Shown here in pieces: positions 24,040 through 34,233 of a stretch of 64,000 nucleotides of DNA. The number at the start of each line of letters is the position of its first letter. Within the stretch, counting starts at the first letter, position 1. Source of the stretch: Chaetoderma sp. LZ-2023a (lineage: Eukaryota > Mollusca > Caudofoveata > Chaetodermatida > Chaetodermatidae); the NCBI GenBank assembly GCA_034401795.1, contig CM067366.1, forward strand, positions 85,729,964-85,793,963, in the 5' to 3' direction. The position numbers and the translations under genes are program-made. The notes under the pieces are model-generated. The model saw only the letters and a program-made list of their open reading frames with translations. It had not been told where the DNA came from and did no database searches.

Positions 24040-26075
24040 CGCGATCCAGACACCCGCATTATGCGTCAATGCGCGTATGGTGGGTGGACAGCTCATGAAT
24101 TTCGTCGAGGCTTGGCGAGGTGTGACGTCAGACAGTCTGGTCCTGGGATGGATATCCCCGGAGTACATGCCAGAGTGGTGTGATTTCCTGCCACAAAATC
24201 TGTCTTTGGCACCTGTCTGGACTCCCGTTCCAAGGGAGCTAGACAAATTAGAAGTTATTCAAAACAAAGTGTCAGGTTTGCTTCTGAAGGGAGCAATAAA
24301 ACCAGCAAACCAGGGCATTCCCGGCTTCTATTCAAACTTGTTCCTTGTCCCAAAGAGCACAGGGGGTGGAGACCCGTACTCAATCTCAGGCCATTGAATT
24401 GGTTTATCCATACGCCTCGGTTTCAGATGAAAACTCCGAGATCGGTAATGACAGGATTGAGGAAAGGAATGTGGTGTGTGTCAATCCATCTGAAAGATGC
24501 ATATTTTCACATTCCAATGAACAAGGGTTGTCACAGGTTGCTGAGATCCGCATTTCAGAATCAGGTATGGAGTTTGTAGTCCTCCCATTTGGCCTGTCGA
24601 CAGCCCCAAGGGTTTTCACCAGAGTGGTCCTAGCAATGACAGCGTTTCTTAGAAGAGAGAACGTGACGCTTCACACCTACATAGACGATTGGCTTATCAA
24701 GGTGGACACGCCAGCCAGGTTAGGAGTGGATAGTGCTCTAACTCTGAAATTGCTTTCAGATCTAGGCTGAATAGTCAACAGGGAGAAATCCGAGTTGACA
24801 CCCACTCAACACTTCGTTTATTTGGGGATGCGATTCAGTCTTGATGAAGGCAGGGTTGACCCGTCAGAGCCCAGAGTGGTGTCTCTGTTAGCCATCCTCA
24901 AGAGTTTTCGATTGGGAAACCACATTCAGGCGAGGAGGTTTCTTCAGATGCTGGGCATGGAGCAGGTAATCCTGTAGGCTGCTCTAATGCGAAGACCTAT
25001 CCAGTTGTATCTGGTGTCTCTGTGGAAGCAGAGAACAGAACCCCCGTCAAAGCTGGTACCAGTTTTGGAGCCAATAATGTCGCATCTTGTATGGTGGAAG
25101 GAGCGTCAGAATCTCCTGGTATGAGTTTTGCTTCACCTACCCCCACCTCCTGCTGTCCGTGTACACGGATGCATCGCTGGAGGCGTAGGGACCTGCCTGG
25201 GAGAACACCAGGTTTTGGGCACGTGGGCTCTCCAAGACAGTCAGCTGCATATCAATCTGTTGGAAATGATGGCAGTGGAACTGGAATTGGAAAAGTTTCT
25301 TCCAGAAGTCAGGGGCAAGGTGATACTGATATGGCCGGATAATTCGACAGTAGTATCGTACATAAATCGCCAAGGCGGGACCAGGTCACCCACACTGTGT
25401 ATGAAGGTGTGGCACTTGATTCAATGTGCAGGAATTACTCAGTTGCTTTGAAAGCGATTGCTTTGTCTCGCAGACAGAGAATTCTGCCAAAAGAATGGTC
25501 TCTCAACCCTCCAGTTCTACAAAGGATCTTCGAGCATTGGGGCAAACCAAACGGACTTTTTTGGCCACAAAGGAAAATGCTCAAATCAAGACTTATGTCT
25601 CGCTGATTCCAGATCCAAATGCCGTTGATACAGACGCTCTGGTGATAAGCTGGAGCTGGATGCACGCTTACGCGTATCAGCCCACCATTCTTCTACCGAA
25701 GGTTTTATTGAAGATCATGGAGGAGCCGTGCCTGGTCCTACTAATAGCGCCATTTTGGCCCAGCAGGGCATGGTTCACGGATCTCCTAGATCTGCTGATG
25801 GACAATCCAGTGCATCTGCCCGAGATTCTGAACGTAATCTCCCAGGCCAAGGGCCGCTTCCTATACGAGCGGCCCAAATGCTCAAATTGACTGTGTGGAT
25901 GTTATCAAACAACGTTCCACGTCGGAAAGCTTTTCTCAACAGGCTGCGAGTTTCACCGCAGCCACGAGAAGGAGGTCAACCTTCAAGTCATATAACCACA
26001 TGGTTAAAAAATTTACAGAGTGGTGTGAAGGAAAGGGTATTGATCTCTTTCAATCCACTATTCAGCAAATAGCAG
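24040..26075 (+). pseudogene. DIRS-A reverse transcriptase / RNase H, broken
   Basis: The recognisable order is SGLLLKGAIKPAN with FYSNLFLVPKSTGG (RT N-terminal palm), LKDAYFHIPM, LPFGLSTAPRVFTRV, the catalytic YIDDW near 24680, and YLGMRFSL. RNase H then follows: LHINLLEMMAVELELEKF, WPDNSTVVSYINRQGGTRSP, and a C-terminal APFWPSRAWFTDLLDLL. At least four frameshifts and an in-frame stop near 24768 break it. The last frame ends at FNPLFSK (stop near 26072) and overlaps the start of the YR frame by about 180 bp, as in elements C and D. Confidence 0.8.
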
Positions 26076-26915
26076 ACTTTCTCTGTGAGCTGTTCTTTAC
26101 AGGAGTGGCCCCTGTCACAATTGCTGGATACAAGTCAGTTTTGGCATCAGTTATCCTTTGCTTAGCCGACAGGGAACGTCCAGAGGTGGCCCAGTTGAAT
26201 GTGATGGTGAAAGGAATGCGCAATCTTCAACCGAAACAACCGGCAGTCATTCCAGCCTGGCAAGCATCTTTGGTGCTTAATGTAACTGGCCAAGCACCCT
26301 TTAGAACCTTTGGGTTCGGCTAGTCTAAAGCATCTGACTCTAAAGGCGGTTTTTCTATTGGCAGCTTCCTCAGCAAGAAGGCGCATTGAGATCCATGTAC
26401 TTTCAGCTGAGAGGGACCGATTTATTGTCTCCGGAGAGGGACTGCCATTGCTGCCAAGAGCAGAGTTTATGTCAAAGAATCAATCTTTGAAATATCCCGG
26501 CAAACTGATCATTATACCAAAGCTAACAAGGTTTGATTGTGATGCCAGAGCCTTGTGTCCAGTCCATGCTTTGACAAAGTACAAAAAATGGACAGACTCT
26601 CTATGGTCAAATGATAGACATCTGTGGATCTGCCATAAGAAGCCATATGGCGCCGCATCCATGGATACTATCTCTCGGTGGGTGGTCGAATGCATTCAGA
26701 CTGCCAACGAGATTGCGACTGGGCACCAGGTGCAATGTGCTAGGGCTCACGATGTTAGAGGAATAGCCGCCTCGACCGCCATATTCAATGGTGTCCCATT
26801 AGAGGACATCATGGCCGTTGCACAATGGTACTGTGAGTCCTCTTTCACGGATTACTGTATGAGGGGCATGTTAGACTTCGCCAATCCACTCGCTTTAGCT
26901 GTTTTGAAACGATAG
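25895..26915 (+). pseudogene. DIRS-A tyrosine recombinase (YR), one frameshift
   Basis: DIRS elements integrate by a tyrosine recombinase instead of a DDE integrase. The frame starts at MDVIKQRSTSESFS (25895) and runs to 26323. A frameshift near 26300 moves to the second frame (26310-26915). The catalytic signature is present: ARRRIEIHVL (box-A Arg region), HDVRGIAAS (HxxR), AQWYCESSFTDYCM (Trp and nucleophile Tyr), and the C-terminal NPLALAVLKR shared with element D. Only the frameshift and point changes separate it from an open YR. Confidence 0.82.
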
Positions 26916-27014
26916 TCTAGTGGCCGCACTGCTCATCTCCTTTTGATAACTTTGAAAAGCAAAAGTAGTAAGAACAGACATGGTCAAGCGAGAGGAATTT
27001 AACCGTATGGGACA

Positions 27015-27062
27015 CGTATGGGTGGTGGTGGTGGTGGCGGCGGCGTCGGTGATGGTGGTGTG
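27015..27062. repeat. (GGT/GGC)n microsatellite
   Basis: A GGTGGTGG, GGCGGCGG, GGTGATGGTGG run lies at the point where similarity to the DIRS 3' region is lost. Confidence 0.9.
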
Positions 27063-28025
27063 CCCTATTCTAGGGATAGGTATCGACCTCAGTACGAATC
27101 CCGATTCTCAATTCTACACTACTGGGATTTAGTATGGTTTTAGTAGGGTACCCCACCCTTAAATTTACTCCATTAACCCTTTAACACTCATATCAGCCCA
27201 AAACCCCTTCTGCAATGGCCTTAAGAAATGTCCATTTACGGACCATGAGAAGACTATTTTTGAAAATTCACCACTGGAATATCTGGCACAATGACCGAGC
27301 CAGTCATTCTAGTGTTAAATTTCCAAAGATGATTTTCTCTTGGTCTGCAAATTGACATTTTCTATGAGAAAATTTAAATTTTCTTGAACAAATTCGCGGG
27401 TTAAAGGGTTAATAATACATAAAACTTGATCAAACTTGAGAGAGGTATTCTAGGGGCAGGGGTAACATAATTACGAAGCCATTAGATTTTTAAATCACTC
27501 CTCGATAAAACCTGAGAGAGATATTCTATGGGTAACTCTTGACACCAGGTCGCAGCACCATTTTTAATTCACTACCCAGATGGGTTTTCGAAGGGTAACC
27601 ACCCTTAAATATTAAAATCATTCCTACTCTATTACTGACCAACGGATCTCGATAATTCTTGAAAGGGATATATCCTCGGTAACTCTTGACTTATTACGGA
27701 GCCTGATTTTGAATTGACTGTTCTGTTGTATTTTAGAAGGATAGCCCATCGTTAAATTTTACAATCGCTACTCGTTCATTATATATGAATAGATGTTGAT
27801 AAAACTTAAGAATGGTTTTCTACTGCTAGCTCTCGACATCATTAGGGATCCCAATATTCGCTTCACTGCCCTGATGGGTTTTAGAAGGGTGGCCCAGCTT
27901 TCGATTACTTGCCAACAGATCTTGATAAAACAGGAGGGTGGGTATTCTACAGGTAACTATTTACCTCATGATAGAGCCGATTTTCGATTCACCTCATGAT
28001 GGGGTTTAGAGGGGCACCCACCCGA
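27062..28025 (+). repeat. Degenerate ~150-bp tandem array
   Basis: Recurring landmarks are GAGAGAGGTATTCTAGGGG (near 27437), GAGAGATATTCTATGGG (27512), GAAAGGGATATATCCT (27660) and GGGTGGGTATTCTAC (27934). They alternate with GATGGGTTTTAGAAGGGT-GCCCA. Units are 128-150 bp and strongly diverged. A family-2 foldback (27225-27420) interrupts the array. No coding potential. Confidence 0.7.
27225..27420. repeat. Foldback family 2, copy 3
   Basis: The left arm is GTCCATTTACGGACCATGAG, the centre is CTGGCACAATGACCGAGCCAG, and the right arm is TTGGTCTGCAAATTGACATT. The right flank TCTTGAACAAATTCGCGGG parallels the right flank of the copy at 46895. It sits inside the 150-bp array, so it inserted after the array formed. 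Confidence 0.7.
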
Positions 28026-28049
28026 AAAATTTTAACTCTGCAAGATCTG

Positions 28050-28195
28050 GAATGCTCCGGCCCCCAGATAACGCAGCTTACTGGGACGATGCTGGGCCGA
28101 ATCCGTGCGGATACTTTCAGTATCGTCCCGGTATCGGCCCAGTATCAGCCCAGTATCAGCCCAGTAAACTGCGTTATTGGGCAGGGGATCTTAGC
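28050..28195. repeat. Inverted repeat rich in TGGGCC / GGCCCAGTA
   Basis: The ends are roughly inverse: GATAACGCAGCTTACTGGG at the left and CCAGTAAACTGCGTTATTGG at the right. The interior holds short tandem CGGCCCAGTATCAGCC words. A related copy lies at 32232-32320. It is probably a small non-autonomous DNA element. Confidence 0.6.
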
Positions 28196-29240
28196 TTTTT
28201 ACTAGCTAAATCTACTACGGCTCGCTTGTGATATGGAAGTTTCAGTGAGAAATTTTAGATTGAAGCAGAACATGCTCAGACAGCTTGTAGTAGGCCCACA
28301 GGATGCTGTTTTCCTGGAATAAAGGCAGGTAACTCAGGGGCGTGTACCATGGTACTACCCTTGATATTTCTCCTTCCCAGTATAGCTGAATAGCTTTCTT
28401 ATTCAAGAACTTCCACTTCCGGTTCCGTCTAGGATCATTTATAGCCTATATACGTCAGGATCCTCTTTTTTAGCTCTATAAATCAGTTGTTATTATCAAC
28501 AGGCTTTACAGGCGGTTGTCGCCTCACTATTTTCTTTTCCAGCGATGATTCTGGCAAATTGCAGAATTAGTGAGCATGAGTGACTTATGGTGTACCTGCG
28601 CTTTAACTCGGAGAATAACCATTAAAATTATATATTGCTGGATCAGCAGTATTCTTTTCTAACAACAGAAGTTACTTCAGAAATCGCTTTTGGAGCAACT
28701 TCTGTCATTACCAACGAGCACTGTCGATTAGCTGTGTGATATTAGTTTGCTATTTTGGAATTATGCCTATTTACTTCATGCGTATGCAATGCATACAGAT
28801 TTGATGTAGACCTACTAGACCACGCCTATCTGTTAGTCTTACCCAAACGTGCGGTGCTTGGACTGCAGGTACAATGAGCAGTTGCCTTTGTCCTCTCAAG
28901 AAGGCATAATGATATATCTTCAAGACTGAACAGTAAAGGTAACTGCCCACTGCAGTCATGTGGATCTTATTCTTTCTTAAATCAGACTATATCCAATGCA
29001 ATCTATGCAATGCAACCTAATTTAATGTAGTTCATTTGCTTATCTGTTAGTCTTACCTAGGTGTGTAAGGCTTGTATTGCAGGTGCAGTGAACAGCTGGA
29101 TTTATGCTTCAGTCTTGAGGATGTATCATTATGACTTCCCTAATGGACACTACCGTGGGGATCTTGTTCTGACAAGTACTTGCCTTTTCAAGATCAGACT
29201 GTATCCGATGGTCATTTATAATCAATGTCATTATGGCGTT
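28196..29240. other. Non-coding with a diverged two-copy repeat
   Basis: No gene was seen. TATCTGTTAGTCTTACC followed by a GTGYGG-GCTTG-ATTGCAGGT-CA-TGA-CAG word set occurs near 28829 and again near 29041, about 212 bp apart. AGACT(A/G)TATCC(A/G)ATG occurs near 28985 and 29206. The short open frames here are incidental. Confidence 0.45.
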
Positions 29241-29381
29241 AGGACATAGCCATTGATCGTACCTTTAGCGAAATTTTTCTTGTTTTGATAGGTATAGTTG
29301 GTATTGGGGAAAATCAAAATTTTCGCCAATATATCGATGGGTTACGATAGTGTTTATGTCGATAGTCTTTATGTCGGTCTG

Positions 29382-29432
29382 TTGATAGGTCGGTCGGTCG
29401 GTTGGTCGGTCGGTCAGTTGGTCGGTCAGTCG
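29382..29432. repeat. (GGTC)n microsatellite
   Basis: A GGTCGGTCGGTCGGTTGGTC-type run marks the left edge of the GGTCA-rich tandem array that follows. Confidence 0.85.
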
Positions 29433-29459
29433 GACTGTATCCAATGACGGTTACCTATA

Positions 29460-30400
29460 TATCTATCGGCATGGTTTCACCCTATTGGGAGTAAACCTGG
29501 ACACATGCTTCCTTATAATGATACCGAGGTCATGAGGTCAAAGTTCAAGGTGACTGTGAACTCGGTATAAAACTCTACCTTTTACGGTAACGATTTGCGC
29601 TTAGCTCAACTTATCCTCTTATATCTCGGTAGGATTTCACTATTGGGACTAAACTTAGCCACCGGCTTCCTCCTATAAATGGCATGGAACACAATGATAT
29701 CGGGGTCATGAGGCCAAAGTTTAAGGTCACTGTGAACTGGGTAATAAACTCTATTTTTTTGCTGTTATATTTTGCACTTAACGCAACATAGCGTCTATTA
29801 TATCGTCATGGTTTCATCCTATTGGGACGAAACTTGGCCACATGATTACATATATCAACCGGATGGAACACGAATCGAACGCAATGATATTGGGGTCAAA
29901 GGTCAAGGCCACGAGAACCTACGTATAATACTCTATAGTTTCCGTTTAAGTACTTCGTTTTGTTCAATATATCGTCTTATATCTAAGGATTGGTTCAGCC
30001 TATTATGAACTTGGACACATGGTTTGCATATATCAACCTGATGCAGCACTGTGACCTTAATATAAACCTTTCTTTTCGGTTAAAATTTTGGTTTAGCTCA
30101 ACATATTGCCTTATGTCTCAGGAGTGGTTCACCATATTTGAATTTAACTTGGTCACGTGTTTATCTATATGAAGTACAATTATATTGAGATCAAGGTGAT
30201 TGTAATATTTGTATAAAATACAGATGTTAACAGTTTGGTTCGGCTTAGCTGGTCTGGTCTTTACTTTAGCATTGGCCAAATTATTGGAAATAAGCATAGG
30301 CATATAGTATACCTCAACCAGGAGGAGCAGCACAGACATTCAGACATTTGAGGTCAAGATCATTGTGATCTTGATGCAACGCTAGATTTGCATTTGGAAA
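29460..30400 (+). repeat. GGTCA-rich ~170-bp degenerate tandem array, second locus
   Basis: Units share CCTATTGGGA-TAAAC-TGG-CACATG, then GATAT-GGGGTCA-AGGTCAAAG, TTCAAGGTGACTGTGAAC, TATAAAACTCTA and TTAGC-CAACTTATC. It is the same family as 14640-15345. The GGTCA palindromes here are degraded (for example AAGATCATTGTGATCTT near 30356, still a palindrome). It merges directly into the 50-bp array. Confidence 0.7.
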
Positions 30401-30453
30401 TGCAAATTGCCAAGATTTTTGTCAATATTCCGTCAGTGTAGCACTGAGGTCTT

Positions 30454-31313
30454 GTTTGTTTTGTTTACGTCTCACTGCCAATATGCATTACAATCCATGC
30501 ATGGTTTGTTTTGTTTACGTCTCACTGCCAATATGCATTACAATCCATGCATGGTTTGTTTTGTTTACGTCTCACTGCCAATATGCATTACAATCCATGC
30601 ATGGTTTGTTTTGTTTACGTCTCACTGCCAATATGCATTACAATCCATGCATGGTTTGTTTTGTTTACGTCTCACTGCCAATATGCATTACAATCCATGC
30701 ATGGTTTGTTTTGTTTACGTCTCACTGCCAATATGCATTACAATCCATGCATGGTTTGTTTTGTTTACGTCTCACTGCCAATATGCATTACAATCCATGC
30801 ATGGTTTGTTTTGTTTACGTCTCACTGCCAATATGCATTACAATCCATGCATGGTTTGTTTTGTTTACGTCTCACTGCCAATATGCATTACAATCCATGC
30901 ATGGTTTGTTTTGTTTACGTCTCACTGCCAATATGCATTACAATCCATGCATGGTTTGTTTTGTTTACGTCTCACTGCCAATATGCATTACAATCCATGC
31001 ATGGTTTGTTTTGTTTACGTCTCACTGCCAATATGCATTACAATCCATGCATGGTTTGTTTTGTTTACGTCTCACTGCCAATATGCATTACAATCCATGC
31101 ATGGTTTGTTTTGTTTACGTCTCACTGCCAATATGCATTACAATCCATGCATGGTTTGTTTTGTTTACGTCTCACTGCCAATATGCATTACAATCCATGC
31201 ATGGTATGTTTTGTTTACGTCTCACTGCCAATATGCATTACAATCCATGCATGGTTTGTTTTGTTTACGTCTCACTGCCAATATGCATTACAATCCATGC
31301 ATGGTTTGTTTTG
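30454..31313 (+). repeat. Near-perfect 50-bp tandem repeat (~17 copies)
   Basis: The unit starts GTTTGTTTTGTTTACGTCTC and contains ATGCAT twice. By eye only one substitution (T to A near 31206) breaks perfect identity over about 860 bp, so expansion is recent. The unit has no stop in any plus frame. Because 50 is not a multiple of 3, all three frames are open and cycle through the same 50-residue sequence, giving three overlapping frames of about 300 codons that should not be annotated as genes. There are no unique spacers, so it is not a CRISPR array. Confidence 0.97.
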
Positions 31314-31469
31314 GCATTCCACACTATCCATTCCTTGGAGGCCAGACATTGCACGCTTTGGCGTTCTTATTAAAGCGATGACAACGTTCTTATTAAAGCG
31401 ATGACAATGTGCAGAATATTGTATATTTTAGATGTCATATGATTGTGTTTATACTCGTTAACATGGTAC

Positions 31470-31820
31470 TTAATTCACCTTTCCAGTTTATCCATCCATC
31501 ATATGACGTCATAATCAACTAAGTGACGTGTATACTGACGTTATAATCATGACGTCATGAATGAGCTGAAATAGTCCATCTTGAAATAGTCCATCTTTAG
31601 CGCTTAATAGTCCGACACGTTGTAGAATTTGCATGTCTGCTATTTAACAAACATGCTGATAGGCAGCAACAGCACCCAGTCGAATTAGTTTCAAAATATT
31701 CAACAGCTTACCTGCATAGTTTTCTGGAAAGTGATAGAGTTCAGCGATCGGTCGATCCCAACACGAGCGTGGTGTGGGTGGAGCTTAGCTAGTGATGGGC
31801 GGGGCATAGCTAAAACCTTG
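31470..31820 (+). mobile_element. MITE-M copy M4
   Basis: The left end is CCTTTCCAGTTTATCCATCC. Perfect TGACGTCA palindromes lie at 31504-31511 and 31550-31557. Then come GGCAGCAACAGCACCCAGTC, TTTCAAAATATTCAACAGCT and the tail GGAGCTTAGCTAGTGATGGG, CGGGGCATAGCTAAAA. The left arm of the central palindrome is deleted. Confidence 0.75.
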
Positions 31821-32084
31821 TATTACATTGGCTCAGTTTACATTTTATGTCAGTACAGGTGTAAACCGTTTGTTTGCGACTGTCACACGCTGTAAACACT
31901 GCATATTGGGTTGGGGCGGAGCATTTAAATATATATATTTGTGAAAATAATGGATATATTTTTTTATTAACTATGAGAAAGAATTCCTGATAATTGTAAC
32001 GCACATACAACAAATGTTCAATTCCTTTTGATTTAAATTGCCATTGGTTTATTGTTTGTAATGCTCTTCATTAGGTGTATGCGT

Positions 32085-32140
32085 GCGTGCGTGCGAGCCT
32101 GCGTGCGTGCGTGCGTGAGTGAGTGCGCGCGCGCGTGTGG
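32085..32140. repeat. (GTGC)n microsatellite
   Basis: A GCGTGCGTGCGTGC-type run lies upstream of the GT31 gene. The minus-strand frame across it is not a gene. Confidence 0.9.
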
Positions 32141-32231
32141 GTAGCGAGGACATAACATCTCCGAGCATAACAGTCAGAGAAACGGTTATGCAAATAGGTA
32201 CTGAAAGATATTTAAAAACACCCAAAAATAC

Positions 32232-32320
32232 TGCATGCCACTGTGCCGCCGCTGGGCCAATACCGGGCCAATACATCCCGCTATTGGCCCAGTAGCCGGC
32301 CAGTAACCTGCGTTATCATG
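32232..32320. repeat. Copy of the TGGGCC inverted repeat
   Basis: CGCTGGGCCAATACCGGGCC faces CTATTGGCCCAGTAGCCGG, followed by CCAGTAACCTGCGTTAT. That last word is the same terminal word as the right end of the element at 28050-28195. Confidence 0.6.
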
Positions 32321-32460
32321 CATTTCAATATATCTATGATGTTTAGCGGACGCATTTGTGTGCTTAATAAAGTTGTCGCGTAATCAGATTTTTTATTCCA
32401 TTTTAAAACATATCTATTACATTACTATGTCATACTTGACTCGTAATTCTTTACTCATAT

Positions 32461-32471
32461 TCGTTCGCAGA
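32461..32471 (+). promoter_or_regulatory. Possible splice acceptor upstream of GT31 start
   Basis: TTCGTTCGCAG precedes the exon that carries the Kozak-like ATG 75 bp downstream. It is offered only as a candidate; the upstream exon was not located. Confidence 0.35.
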
Positions 32472-32546
32472 TCTCGTCATCGAAGTGACCTCAACTTCTG
32501 TCTGAACAAACTGTACCACAGACGATCCTATCCCCCAGACGCCGCC

Positions 32547-33830
32547 ATGTTGTTACGTACGCTCACGGCCATGGTGCGACGGTGTTGCCGGGGATGGAAC
32601 GTGGAGACCGCTTTCGCTACCGTAGTAGTCGTGGCGTGTGTTTGGTCAATTTATATCAGCATGCTAGAGCATGCGCCGAGGTCTATTCGCGATATTCCTA
32701 AAGCTGAAGAATTAAGTTTTCATAAAAATACAAATCTACATAAACTATATTATAAATCTAGAAATCTTACCACATTACAGAATAATAGTGGAAGTAAAAT
32801 TCTAGAGAGTAAGTCAACTTCTGTTATTCTAACGAATCACGTGCTCAAACCAGAGCCGCAAGTGCTGAGGCCGTGGTTTAGTGAAATTAAACCTTTGAAT
32901 CTCTCCAAAGACATCCTGACTAGGAAACATCCCATACTATACGATATTAAGTATATAATTGAAGGCAAGGATATATGTTCTTCTGGTCGTGTGGACATAC
33001 TGCTGTACTTCCATAGCTCCGTCAAGCACTACACTGAGAGGAAGAATATCCGTCAGACATACGCAGCGAAGGATAATTTCAAAAGCATAAAAGTTACGGT
33101 TGTATTTTTCTTGGGCGTGGCACCAACCCCTGAAGACGGTCCTGGGGTGGGGTTTGAGAATACACAATATGGAGATATCGTCCAAGGTGATTTTCTAGAC
33201 ACCGTTTCACACTTAACAACAAAATCCATTTTCGCGATGAAGTGGATCAGTATGAACTGTGCGAACGCGCGTTACGTAATCAAAGCTGACGACGATGTGT
33301 TCGTGGACATCTTCAGTGTATCGGAGAGGTTGGTTCCAGAGATCTGGCAGAGCACAAAAACAATCATGTGTTATTACAATAAACAGGGCACCGTTCGGAT
33401 TGAGCGGGATCCTTCTAGCAGGTGGTATATACCGGAAACATTGTTAGCCAATCAAACGCATTACGGTGCGTTCTGTTCTGGCTACGCGACAATCTTCACC
33501 ACAGATTTAGCGACAATTATATACGAAGCATCGTTTGAGGTGCCCTTGATTCCGTCCGTCGATGACGCGTACGCGTTCGGGCTCCTTCTAGAGTATATGA
33601 AAGGGGTGAATTTTATCCAAGTCGCGGAGAAATTGTTGCTTTCGCAGGATCCTTTGCTAAAAGCTTACAAGGAAAAGACAAATATTTTTGTAGCAACGTT
33701 GGTAAGAAGAACTGAAGATCTTCATCTTTTGTGGAATGCATCTATCTCATCCATGACACCATGGGGTCAAGGCCAAGCTAGTGGCCGAATAATGGACATG
33801 AGAAACACCGCACTGTCGTCTTTGGCATAA
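32547..33830 (+). CDS. Beta-1,3-galactosyl/GlcNAc-transferase-like protein (GT31), single coding exon
   Basis: This is the only likely host gene: 427 residues in one uninterrupted frame. GT31 enzymes are Golgi type II membrane proteins that add Gal, GlcNAc or GalNAc in beta-1,3 linkage from UDP-sugars. Seen here: a short basic N-terminal tail, one membrane anchor at about residues 22-40, a variable stem, then the catalytic domain. Family motifs are RKNIRQTYA (165-173), FFLG (187-190), YGDIVQGDF (208-216), the metal/UDP-binding DDD (248-250), GAFCSGY (307-313), and SVDDAYAFG around 337-345 where relatives usually have EDV. The Met at 32547 is preferred because GCCGCC precedes it and the anchor follows. 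The frame is open further upstream to 32358, but TTCGTTCGCAG at about 32461-32471 looks like a splice acceptor, so an upstream non-coding exon is likely. Donor and acceptor specificity cannot be read. Confidence 0.88.
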   Translation: MLLRTLTAMVRRCCRGWNVETAFATVVVVACVWSIYISMLEHAPRSIRDIPKAEELSFHKNTNLHKLYYKSRNLTTLQNNSGSKILESKSTSVILTNHVLKPEPQVLRPWFSEIKPLNLSKDILTRKHPILYDIKYIIEGKDICSSGRVDILLYFHSSVKHYTERKNIRQTYAAKDNFKSIKVTVVFFLGVAPTPEDGPGVGFENTQYGDIVQGDFLDTVSHLTTKSIFAMKWISMNCANARYVIKADDDVFVDIFSVSERLVPEIWQSTKTIMCYYNKQGTVRIERDPSSRWYIPETLLANQTHYGAFCSGYATIFTTDLATIIYEASFEVPLIPSVDDAYAFGLLLEYMKGVNFIQVAEKLLLSQDPLLKAYKEKTNIFVATLVRRTEDLHLLWNASISSMTPWGQGQASGRIMDMRNTALSSLA

Positions 33831-34233
33831 AGGCTGTTTTCCGTGTACGCGTATATTGCAGTTTCAGTTTTTCTTTATTCTCTCAGGCCGCTATAATAAT
33901 AATAATAATAATAGTAATAATAATAATAGTAATTTATTGGAATTATTTTTAAAACTTATTTACAATCATTGATCTTGTGTAGGTTCAAGAAATGCAGTTG
34001 CCAAATGTCGTCATTGCCTGAACAGTATCGACGTGTAGCAACCGCGTTCCCAGTATGGATGCGTGGAAATATATTTTAATAGATTTCTCGATAAACACAA
34101 TGGCTGTGGGGTTTTCTCCAGTTTTGAATGGAGAACATAAAACCCATTTCCACATCTTAAGTCTCAATTCCGACTCAACATTTTAGAACTACAATCTAGA
34201 GACGTTGGTGAATATATTGAAATTAATATATCA

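Larger units (their letters stand above)
20787..27010 (+). mobile_element. DIRS-like tyrosine-recombinase retrotransposon, element A (degenerate)
   Basis: The left end TTCTCCTTCGATCAATAC matches the left end of element B. In order, the element holds a left terminal repeat, a leader, ORF1, RT/RNase H and a tyrosine recombinase, all on the plus strand and broken by indels and stops. After the YR stop, about 90 bp still parallel the 3' UTR of the minus-strand copies (CATGGTCAAGCGAGAGGA). Similarity then ends in a GGT microsatellite. I see no internal complementary region or right terminal repeat, so the right end is lost. It is clearly older than elements B-E. Confidence 0.85.

Noticed and set aside
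30454-31313. CRISPR array
   Set aside because: The 50-bp units are directly contiguous with no unique spacers, and the context is a eukaryotic genome with retrotransposons.
30407-31404. Three overlapping plus-strand frames of about 300 codons
   Set aside because: They arise from a stop-free 50-bp tandem unit and encode the same cycling peptide in each frame. This is not a gene.
32358-32546. Upstream Met (32358) as GT31 start
   Set aside because: The 63 extra residues precede a strong Kozak-like ATG and the membrane anchor, and a candidate splice acceptor lies within them.
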